Source of the DNA: Halobellus clavatus | GTDB lineage: Archaea > Halobacteriota > Halobacteria > Halobacteriales > Haloferacaceae | NCBI RefSeq assembly: GCF_900107195.1 | Contig: NZ_FNPB01000012.1 | Span: 53,103 to 117,102 of the forward strand | Reading direction: 5' to 3' | DNA: 64,000 nt | Shown: in pieces, positions 57,890-64,000 of the stretch | Position numbering within the stretch: the stretch's first letter is position 1 | How the letters are laid out: each line of letters starts with the position of its first letter | Notes under the pieces: model-generated | What the model was told of the DNA's origin: nothing | What the model saw: only the letters and a program-made list of their open reading frames with translations | Databases searched by the model: none | Translations under genes and position numbers: made by a program

Positions 57890-58653
57890 GATTCGATTCG
57901 ACGGGCTTTCTCGCGCTGCTCCGCCGGGAGGTACTCCGCTTCCTCCGCCGTCCGCGGAACACCTTCCTGCCGCCGTTCATCACCAACGTCCTGTACTTCT
58001 CGGTCTTCGGCGTCATCCTCGGCGAGCGGATCAATGAGATCGCCGGGGTGCCGTACATCCTGTTCATCCTCCCCGGGCTGGTCGTCCTCGGCGCCATCTC
58101 GAACGCCTTCGAGAACACCTCGTTCAACATCTTCCACGGCCGATGGAACCGGTACATCGAGGAGGTGCTCACCTCGCCGCTGTCGTACCAGACGATGGTC
58201 GGCGCGTACGTGCTGGCGGCGGCGATCCGCGGCGCGATCGTCGGCATCCTGATCGCGCTCATCGGGGCGTTCTTCACCGCCGTCGGCGTGGTGCAACCGC
58301 TCTATCTCGTCGCGTTCGGTGTCGTCATCACGACGCTGTTCGCGAGTCTCGGCGTCATCGCTGGGCTGTGGGCCGACGACTTCGACGACCTCACGATGCT
58401 GAATCAGTTCATCCTCCGACCGCTGGTGTTCTTCGGCGGCGTCTTCTACTCGCTGAACGAACTCCCGGAGACGGTCCAGCAGGTCTCGCTGCTGAACCCG
58501 ATGATCTATATGGTCAACGGCGTCAGGTACGGCTTCCTCGGTGTCAGCGAGGTCGATCCGAACGCGTCGCTGGCGGTCCTCTCGGCGCTCACGGTCGCGG
58601 TGCTCGGCCTCGACATCGCGCTCTTCCAGCGGGGGTACGGACTCACCGACTGA
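57886..58653 (+). CDS. ABC-2 type permease
   Basis: 255 residues from a GTG within the ATPase stop overlap (GTGA). Six hydrophobic segments, with FLALLRREVLRFLRRPRNTF as the amphipathic N-terminal helix. FFGGVFYSLNELPETVQQVS and LNPMIYMVNGVRYGFLGVSE are the usual ABC-2 motifs between TM5 and TM6. Substrate unknown. Confidence 0.9.
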   Translation: MRFDSTGFLALLRREVLRFLRRPRNTFLPPFITNVLYFSVFGVILGERINEIAGVPYILFILPGLVVLGAISNAFENTSFNIFHGRWNRYIEEVLTSPLSYQTMVGAYVLAAAIRGAIVGILIALIGAFFTAVGVVQPLYLVAFGVVITTLFASLGVIAGLWADDFDDLTMLNQFILRPLVFFGGVFYSLNELPETVQQVSLLNPMIYMVNGVRYGFLGVSEVDPNASLAVLSALTVAVLGLDIALFQRGYGLTD

Positions 58654-58797
58654 ACCCGCTGTGCGAACTCCCTGAAACCGTCGGACAGAGCCGCGATCTC
58701 CCGACGCCGACCCTCCGGTGGGCACGACCGTGAGTGAAATCCGATTTTGTGCCACACGAAGTCCTTTACCCACCTACCGACACCACGGTGATGCAGT

Positions 58798-59703
58798 ATG
58801 AGTAGAGATTCATCCGTGGCGCAAGCGAGGACGATCTTCGTCGTCGCAATCGTCGCGGCCGTCCTGGTGAGCGCGGTGCTCGCCCCCGTTGCGTACGACT
58901 ACGGTACCTCCGCTCAGTCCGACGGAACGGTGTCGGTCATCACGATCTCCGGCACCATCTCCGGGACGACAGTGGACGGTATCGCCGAGGACCTCCGAAA
59001 CGCACGGACCAACGAGTCCATCGAAGCAGTGGTTCTCAAAGTCGACAGCGGTGGCGGTGCCGTCGCTCCCAGCGAGCGATTGTATCTAGAAGTGTTGCGC
59101 ACAGCAGAACAGATGCCGGTCGTCGCCTCGGTGCAGGGCGTCGGCGCGTCCGGCGCGTACTACGGAATGCTCCCGGCCGACGAGATCTACGTCCTCTCCT
59201 CCTCGCAGGTCGGCAGCGTGGGCGTGATCGGTTCCGGCGGAAGCGTCCCGGTTCCGGATTCGATCATTCGGACCGGTCCCGACAAGGCCCAGCCGACCGC
59301 CGACCAGCGCGAGCGGACGATCGAGTCCCTCAAGCGGCAGTTCGTCGGTCGGGTGATGGAGCACCGTGGCGAGAACATCAGCCTCTCGCGCGAGGAAGTC
59401 GCCTACGCGAGGACCTACCTCGGCCCCGAAGCCGTCGAGAACGGCTACGCCGACGGCATCGGCTCGCTTCCGGCGGCGATCGATCACGCCGCGGAGCTGG
59501 CCGGAATGGAAGACTACGACGTCGTCAGACAGGAGCCGCCGAATACGCTCGGCCTCTTCCTCTTCGCCACAGAGACTGACAATGGCACACAGATCTACAA
59601 GCAGAGCGATCGGACGAGCGGCGTCGTCCCCGTCACGAGACCGCTGATGGTGGACGAAGTACCCTACCACAGCCCGGAGGTGATCGCCAATGCAAGCGCG
59701 TGA
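58798..59703 (+). CDS. SppA-like signal peptide peptidase (S49)
   Basis: 301 residues with one N-terminal membrane anchor (residues 12-33). The S49 core includes ISGTISGTTVDGIAEDLRNA, VDSGGGAVAPSERLYLEV, and VQGVGASGAYYGMLPADEI, where the Ser in GASGAYY is the predicted nucleophile. The Lys of the dyad is expected in the downstream helix (ESLKRQFVGRV). It degrades leftover signal peptides or membrane fragments outside the cell. It overlaps the following DUF4350 gene by 14 bases. Confidence 0.88.
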   Translation: MSRDSSVAQARTIFVVAIVAAVLVSAVLAPVAYDYGTSAQSDGTVSVITISGTISGTTVDGIAEDLRNARTNESIEAVVLKVDSGGGAVAPSERLYLEVLRTAEQMPVVASVQGVGASGAYYGMLPADEIYVLSSSQVGSVGVIGSGGSVPVPDSIIRTGPDKAQPTADQRERTIESLKRQFVGRVMEHRGENISLSREEVAYARTYLGPEAVENGYADGIGSLPAAIDHAAELAGMEDYDVVRQEPPNTLGLFLFATETDNGTQIYKQSDRTSGVVPVTRPLMVDEVPYHSPEVIANASA

Positions 59704-60682
59704 TCTGACGGCGCCCGCCGTCGCGTTCGTCGTGATCGTCGCCGTCGTCGTCGGCGGCGCGGCGGCGCTCCCGTTCGTCACCGGCGGCGACACGCCCGAA
59801 GTGACGAATCTCGCCGAAGAACAGACCGACCTCGACGCGGTCCGCGTCGATGCCGCCGAAGAGAGCGGCACGATCTCGATGGAGAGCAGCGCCTCGGGGA
59901 AGACGATCCTCGTCGATCAGGCGCACGGAAATCAGCTCTCCGAAGAGAAGCGCTCGACCCTCGTGAGCACGCTGGTCGAGAACGGGCACGAGGTCCGGTT
60001 CGTGACCCAAGAGCAGGCCCGCGGGCAGGCGTGGAATCAGTCGCTTCGGAACGCCGACGCTCTCCTCGTCGCGAACCCGGGACAGCCGTACACGCCCGAC
60101 CAACTCGCTGGCGTCCGTGCCTTCAACGAGGCGGGCGGCCGTGTCGTCCTGCTCTCCGATCCGGCCTCCTCGGGTGGCGCGAGCGCGATCACGAGTCTGC
60201 TGGGACTGAGAGTCCAGCGGCCCTCGAGCGGCGGTGCCGGCCTGAGTTCGTCACTGGGGGTCGCAGCCCAGTCGGGCTATCTGTTCAATATGAACGAGTA
60301 CCAGCGGAACTTCGAGAACGTCTACGCGACGGGCGGCAGCGGGTCGCTCGCTGAGGGTGTCGATCGAGCCGTCTTCTCCGACGCGCGCCCCCTCACGATC
60401 GACCGCGGACAGACCGCCCTCTCGACGATCGAGGGGACGCGACTGTCGACGACCCGCCGCGCGGACACCTACGCCGTCGCGGTGCAGTCCGACGATGTGG
60501 CGATGGTCGGCGACACCGATTTCCTCGAGCCGACGAACGCCTATCTCGCGGGCAACGAGGCGTTCATCGGGAACCTCGCCGACTTCCTCGTGAACGGCGA
60601 GAAGACGCGAAACGCGCCGGCACCGCCGTCGAGCGGCTCGTCCGAGAGACCGACGGCACCGACGCGTCCGCCCACGGCCTGA
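59690..60682 (+). CDS. DUF4350 domain membrane-anchored protein
   Basis: 330 residues. An N-terminal TM (residues 9-28) precedes an exterior domain with KTILVDQAHGNQLSEEKRST, ADALLVANPGQPYTPDQLAG and GGRVVLLSDPASSGGASAIT, typical of DUF4350. That domain resembles the class I glutamine amidotransferase-like fold without a clear catalytic Cys. A Pro/Ser tail ends it. Translationally coupled with the SppA-like protease, so it may assist it. Confidence 0.75.
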   Translation: MQARDLTAPAVAFVVIVAVVVGGAAALPFVTGGDTPEVTNLAEEQTDLDAVRVDAAEESGTISMESSASGKTILVDQAHGNQLSEEKRSTLVSTLVENGHEVRFVTQEQARGQAWNQSLRNADALLVANPGQPYTPDQLAGVRAFNEAGGRVVLLSDPASSGGASAITSLLGLRVQRPSSGGAGLSSSLGVAAQSGYLFNMNEYQRNFENVYATGGSGSLAEGVDRAVFSDARPLTIDRGQTALSTIEGTRLSTTRRADTYAVAVQSDDVAMVGDTDFLEPTNAYLAGNEAFIGNLADFLVNGEKTRNAPAPPSSGSSERPTAPTRPPTA

Positions 60683-60772
60683 ATCGCGATCGACGCGTCA
60701 GGTCGCTATCACCCGCCGTTCGGATCGGCTGCGAAGCGCGCGATTGATCATCACTGAGCCGAGAGACGGGCT

Positions 60773-61369
60773 ATGCGCCAGTTTCTGATCGTCGGCCACG
60801 AGGCGCCGACGACGCCCGATTTCTCGCTCGACGACATCACCGGCGGCGCCGGGCGCCTCGACGTGCTCTGCCGCTGTGTGACGAGCGCGTTCTTCCTCTC
60901 GCACGCGATCCGCGAGTCCGTCAGGGTCCACCTCGTTCTCGACGATACATTCACCGTCCGGTTCGAGGGGGCGGACCTCCGCCGACTCAACCCCGACGAG
61001 CGGAGCACCGCCGCGCTGATCCGGGGCGCGCTGGAGAATCGCGAGGACGCCATCGGCCACCTGCCCGCGGCGGCGTCCCCGGGGGTCTCCATCCGTCGGA
61101 TGGGGTTCGCGGCGACGCTCGAGGAACTCGCGACCGACGCGACCGTCGTCGAACTCCACGAGGACGGCGACCCCGTGGCCGAGGTCGAACCGCCCACCGA
61201 CCCGCTGTTCGTCCTCTCGGACCACCGCGACTTCACCGAAGCAGAAGGGCAACTGCTCGCCGACGCGGCCGATCAGCGGGTCCGGCTGAGTCCGGAGGTG
61301 CTGCACGCGGATCACGCCGTCACCGTCGCGCACAACTACCTCGACACCGACGGCTTCACCACGTACTGA
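60773..61369 (+). CDS. trmY: tRNA (pseudouridine(54)-N1)-methyltransferase
   Basis: 198 residues with SPOUT-type fold: MRQFLIVGHEAPTTPDFSLD, GAGRLDVLCRCVTSAFFLSH and the C-terminal DPLFVLSDHRDFTEAEGQLL knot region, then HADHAVTVAHNYLD. It methylates pseudouridine 54, which Pus10 makes; pus10 is about 5 kb upstream. Length is usual for the family. Confidence 0.93.
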   Translation: MRQFLIVGHEAPTTPDFSLDDITGGAGRLDVLCRCVTSAFFLSHAIRESVRVHLVLDDTFTVRFEGADLRRLNPDERSTAALIRGALENREDAIGHLPAAASPGVSIRRMGFAATLEELATDATVVELHEDGDPVAEVEPPTDPLFVLSDHRDFTEAEGQLLADAADQRVRLSPEVLHADHAVTVAHNYLDTDGFTTY

Positions 61370-61372
61370 CCG

Positions 61373-61816
61373 ATGGGTGACGACCGAGCGCCAGCGAGCG
61401 ATGGATCGGAGACCCGGACCACACGCGCACCTGCCACAGACGGTCGGTTCGCGGTTCCGCTCGTCGGAGTCGCGGTCGATCCGGAGACGCGGTGCGCGCA
61501 CTGGGACGATCCAGTCGACGTCGTCGCCCTCCGGTTCGGCTGCTGTGACACCTTCTCGCCGTGCCACGCGTGCCACGCCGCCGCGACCGATCACGACCCG
61601 GAGCCGTGGCCGCGCGAGCGGTTCGACGAGCCCGCGGTGCTGTGTGGCGTCTGCGGCGCGACGCTGTCGGCGCAGCGGTACCTCGACAGTGACGACGCGT
61701 GCCCGGAGTGCGGCGCGGCGTTCAACCCCGGGTGCCGACGGCACCGCGATCGGTACTTCGAGTCACCTGCCGCGGCGGACGCACCGACGGACGCGAGCGG
61801 GGACGGACGTTCCTGA
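61373..61816 (+). CDS. CHY zinc-finger protein
   Basis: 147 residues. After an acidic-basic N-terminus, CAHWDDPVDVVALRFGCC and CHACH give the CHY-type cluster. LCGVCGATLSAQRYL and CPECGAAFNPGCRRH give two more pairs. It is a small metal-binding protein; function unknown. It begins right after trmY and is likely cotranscribed. Confidence 0.85.
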   Translation: MGDDRAPASDGSETRTTRAPATDGRFAVPLVGVAVDPETRCAHWDDPVDVVALRFGCCDTFSPCHACHAAATDHDPEPWPRERFDEPAVLCGVCGATLSAQRYLDSDDACPECGAAFNPGCRRHRDRYFESPAAADAPTDASGDGRS

Positions 61817-61847
61817 GTGGCACCGCAGGCGACCCGGTTCGGAAGCA

Positions 61848-61853
61848 TTAAAA
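61848..61853 (+). promoter_or_regulatory. TATA box of tRNA-Pro
   Basis: AGCATTAAAAGAC has its AT core 26-31 bases before the tRNA 5' end, the normal archaeal box A position. Confidence 0.6.
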
Positions 61854-61878
61854 GACAGAATAGCGATTGTGTATGTGC

Positions 61879-61951
61879 GGGCCGGTGGGGTAGCTTGGTA
61901 TCCTTCGGCCTTCGGGTGGCCGTAACCGCGATTCGAATTCGCGCCGGCCCA
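61879..61951 (+). tRNA. tRNA-Pro (anticodon CGG)
   Basis: 73 bases. Acceptor GGGCCGG pairs with CCGGCCC, with A as discriminator. The anticodon arm is CGGCC-TTCGGGT-GGCCG, giving anticodon CGG and G37 as usual in tRNA-Pro. The T arm is CGCGA-TTCGAAT-TCGCG. No intron, no encoded CCA. Confidence 0.92.
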
Positions 61952-61980
61952 CTTCTCCCGCATTCCGTACCGGTGAGCGA

Positions 61981-62004
61981 CGGCCTTTGGGTGGCGTAAC
62001 CGCG
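61981..62004 (+). pseudogene. tRNA-Pro anticodon-arm fragment (TGG)
   Basis: CGGCCTTTGGGTGGCGTAAC and the following CGCG repeat the anticodon arm and variable region of the adjacent tRNA-Pro, with loop TTTGGGT (anticodon TGG) and one base missing in the 3' stem strand. The acceptor stem, D arm and T arm are absent, so it is not a functional tRNA. Confidence 0.55.
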
Positions 62005-62090
62005 TCCCGTGGGCGACAAGCCCTAGATGCCCGCACTCGCGTTCTCAGGCCGGTCGAGCGTTGCCTCCGCTCCCAGCATCGTCGTCGAGT

Positions 62091-62432
62091 TTAGAACAGC
62101 GCCGCGACGATCACCGCGCCGTTCCAGATGGTGACGAGCAACCCGAGCGCCGCGAGTCCAAGCGGCACGCCGATGCAGTGGGGGCGCGGGACGACGCGAT
62201 ACAGGCCGTAGAAGGCGGCCACGACGCCCAGTTTCAGCGGAATGATGAGCGTCGCCCCGTGGGTGTTGACGAGCCAGGCGGCGAGCGGCCCCGCTTCGAC
62301 GACCTGTCGGAGTTGGAAGCCGGCGAACGTCGTCACGAGATCACCGACGAGAAAGAACACTATCGCGATCTGCCACCACAGCGATGTCAGGTCGGACAGC
62401 AGTTCGATCGAGGGGTGAGAGTCAGTGTCCAT
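62091..62432 (-). CDS. DUF5658-like small membrane protein
   Basis: 113 residues from MDTDSHPSIELLSDLTSLWW. Three TM segments: IAIVFFLVGDLVTTFAGFQL, LIIPLKLGVVAAFYGLYRVV and VPLGLAALGLLVTIWNGAVI. The GDLVTT motif in the first is characteristic of DUF5658 in haloarchaea. Function unknown. An upstream ATG-type codon at 62483 is possible but adds a non-conserved tail. Confidence 0.65.
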   Translation of the reverse strand: MDTDSHPSIELLSDLTSLWWQIAIVFFLVGDLVTTFAGFQLRQVVEAGPLAAWLVNTHGATLIIPLKLGVVAAFYGLYRVVPRPHCIGVPLGLAALGLLVTIWNGAVIVAALF

Positions 62433-62582
62433 ATGCGATGTGCTATCGACAGGTGATCGGCCGCTGGCGGCTGCCACCGTCACCGGCGGAACCCACGATG
62501 GCGGCGTGACGTGCGCCCGGGAATGTGATACTCTAATAAAATGTTCTACTGACGGATACTAAGCGTTTGGTTCGCCACTAAT

Positions 62583-63581
62583 TCAGCCCGGAACGTACAC
62601 GAACAGGGACGCACCCGCGCTGAGCGTGAGCGCTGCGAGGCCGTTCACGAGGCCGGCCAGGATGGCGCGGCTAGTCCCCGCGCCGTCGGTGACGCCGTGG
62701 TAAGATACCCAGAGCCCCACGACGGCCGCGAGGGGAACGATCGTGAAGCCCAGGATGTGCGCGTCCACGATCGTCGGTCGGGGCAGGACGATCGCCGCCG
62801 GAACGTACGCGAGACCGGCCGCGGCGGGGAGACCGAGCACGTCGCGGAGCCGGAGCGGGGCAGCCCAGCTCGAGCCGAACGGCCACAGCCGGACGGCGAC
62901 CGCCAGTCCCGCCCAGACTGTCGCGACCTCCACGAACAGGATTCCGAGGAGGTTCAGCGTCGGGTCGACCGCGAGCACGACCCGGTCGGTCAGCACCGGC
63001 GGCCCGAACGGCGACAGCAGCGGCGGCGGAACGGCGAGGAAGACGTCTCCGAACGGGTGCGTGAGAAAGCCGACGGCGGCGGCGAGCGTCGATGGTACGG
63101 GGTCGAGGCCGGTTCGACCCCCGACGACACCGCCCGCGACGGCCGCGATCGCGAGGAACACCGCCGCGACGACCGCGGCGGCCGGGTCCGTCGTCCAGAA
63201 CCGCCACAGGACCGCGATCGATCCCGCGGCGGCGGCGACGCCCACGAGGCCGACCGAAACCGGCGTGATCCGTCGGCTCGGCCGGGCGAGTGCGACGCCC
63301 GCCCCGAGGGTCAGCGCCGCGACGGCACCGACCGGGAGCGGATGGGTGACGACGCGGTGGACGCCGTTTGCGACGCCCCAGAACGGTTCCCAGCCGAAGG
63401 GCGTCCCGCCGGCGACGGCGGCAGCGTAGGTCCCCACGGCGTACGCGACGTCGAGATCCGGTAACAGCGCGGCCAGCGCGGCCACGCAGCCGAGACCGAA
63501 CGCCGTCCGCGCGTCGTGTCCGACGCGGTGCGCGGCCCACCCGACGAGCGCGAGCGCGAGGAACTCGTGACCCACAAACAT
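62583..63581 (-). CDS. YdjM/DUF457-type integral membrane metal-binding protein
   Basis: 332 residues from MFVGHEFLALALVGWAAHRV, with about nine TM segments. The GHEFLA His and the ALLPDLDVAYAV Asp pair, plus VHRVVTHPLPVG and FLTHPFGDVF, are the metal-binding motifs of the YdjM/DUF457 family (annotated as membrane-bound metal-dependent hydrolases). No activity is proven. The frame is open upstream to 63719, but that stretch overlaps the insertion-sequence end and is not used. Confidence 0.8.
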   Translation of the reverse strand: MFVGHEFLALALVGWAAHRVGHDARTAFGLGCVAALAALLPDLDVAYAVGTYAAAVAGGTPFGWEPFWGVANGVHRVVTHPLPVGAVAALTLGAGVALARPSRRITPVSVGLVGVAAAAGSIAVLWRFWTTDPAAAVVAAVFLAIAAVAGGVVGGRTGLDPVPSTLAAAVGFLTHPFGDVFLAVPPPLLSPFGPPVLTDRVVLAVDPTLNLLGILFVEVATVWAGLAVAVRLWPFGSSWAAPLRLRDVLGLPAAAGLAYVPAAIVLPRPTIVDAHILGFTIVPLAAVVGLWVSYHGVTDGAGTSRAILAGLVNGLAALTLSAGASLFVYVPG

Positions 63582-63646
63582 CGCTCGGTTCGGGCCTCGC
63601 CGCCGGACGAAATAGCTCTTGTTGTCGGCGGGGGACTCCGGCCAGT

Positions 63647-64000
63647 CGTGTTTAGTTAAGGATGAAGAGTGAGGCGGAGTGATTTCTTGGTGATCTATGC
63701 CAGAAATCGCCCGCCTCACCGGATGTACAGACTGGATTGATTTGGATTTTGTGGAGCGTCAGCGGACACCCGAGCGTGCGATGAAGCTCGGTATTCAGTT
63801 GCAGTTAGCGGGGCTCTCGCTCCGGAATACCGTCCCGGTTCTCGAAGAGTGGGGTGTCGAGCGCTCGCCGAAAGCGATCCACGATTGGGTGCAGAAAGCC
63901 GATCTACAGCCCACAGAGGGTCGAAGCCCGAATCACGTTGCTCTCGACGAGACTGTGATTCGAATCGACGATCAGCAATTCTGGCTGTACGCCGCCGCTG
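63647..64000 (+). mobile_element. Left part of an IS6-type insertion sequence
   Basis: Starting near GTGTTTAGTTAAGG, the sequence leads directly into a transposase gene that runs off the window. Because the right end is outside, the exact terminus is a guess. It lies about 65 bases upstream of the YdjM-like start codon. Confidence 0.5.
63697..64000 (+). CDS. IS6-family transposase, N-terminal part
   Basis: 101 residues in the window: MPEIARLTGCTDWIDLDFVE, then RTPERAMKLGIQLQLAGLSL, EEWGVERSPKAIHDWVQKAD and HVALDETVIRIDDQQFWLYA. The HTH followed by WVQKA and the first catalytic Asp in ALDETVI is the layout of haloarchaeal IS6 (IS240-type) DDE transposases. The C-terminal catalytic residues lie beyond the edge. 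Confidence 0.85.
   Translation, partial: MPEIARLTGCTDWIDLDFVERQRTPERAMKLGIQLQLAGLSLRNTVPVLEEWGVERSPKAIHDWVQKADLQPTEGRSPNHVALDETVIRIDDQQFWLYAAA

Noticed and set aside
57511..58773. 420-codon minus-strand frame opposite the ABC permease
   Set aside because: Antisense shadow of the ABC-2 permease and ATPase end.

Overview
This window is chromosomal DNA from a halophilic archaeon (class Halobacteria). The evidence is GC-rich codon use, very acidic proteins, Tat signal peptides, a split RNA polymerase (A'/A''/B'/B''), an archaeal rpo-rps12-rps7-EF2-EF1A-rps10 neighbourhood, Pus10 and TrmY, and archaeal TATA boxes close to start codons. I cannot name the species from sequence alone.

Region 1 (1-1860) is core-like. 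It holds the 5' part of a two-TM potassium channel with RCK domains (minus strand, cut by the window edge). Just upstream is a frameshifted DUF7123-like reading frame that runs into the channel without a stop.

Region 2 (about 1865-28260) is accessory and mostly more AT-rich. It is bounded on the right by an intact tRNA-Ala(CGC) gene. Partial copies of that tRNA's 3' end recur at 1865, 4085 and 4160, which is the footprint of element(s) integrated into the tRNA tail. A tyrosine integrase with three small upstream genes lies just inside the 4160 copy. Cargo, left to right: a beta-helix/cupredoxin Tat lipoprotein (between the outer copies); an unknown AT-rich gene; an IS5-type insertion sequence next to a broken nuclease-like gene; a pentapeptide-repeat protein ending in an ion-channel pore, paired with a large methyltransferase-like protein whose motif IV reads DPPR; a small tyrosine recombinase with an inverted repeat on its promoter; a Tat beta-helix protein; an MNT/HEPN pair with twin palindromic operators; an array of about four diverged noncoding repeats; a degraded HicB-like gene; a compact BREX-like operon (DUF499 ATPase, short PglZ-like protein, DUF1156 methyltransferase, small unknown protein); and a DUF7845-type zinc-finger/winged-helix protein. 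This is a defence island on an integrative element.

Region 3 (28245-45172) is core information processing on the minus strand: rpoH-B''-B'-A'-A''-nusA-rps12-rps7, then EF-2, ACT-domain protein/homoserine dehydrogenase, and EF-1A/uS10. A plus-strand DUF5781 metalloprotease-like gene is interposed.

Region 4 (45546-63720) is housekeeping: glucose-6-phosphate isomerase, SecF/SecD, a PGF-CTERM surface protein, RNase HII, Pus10, a DUF4112 protein, an ABC-2 exporter, an SppA-like protease with a DUF4350 protein, TrmY, a CHY zinc-finger protein, tRNA-Pro(CGG) with a nearby pseudo-tRNA fragment, and membrane proteins. The window ends inside an IS6-type transposase.
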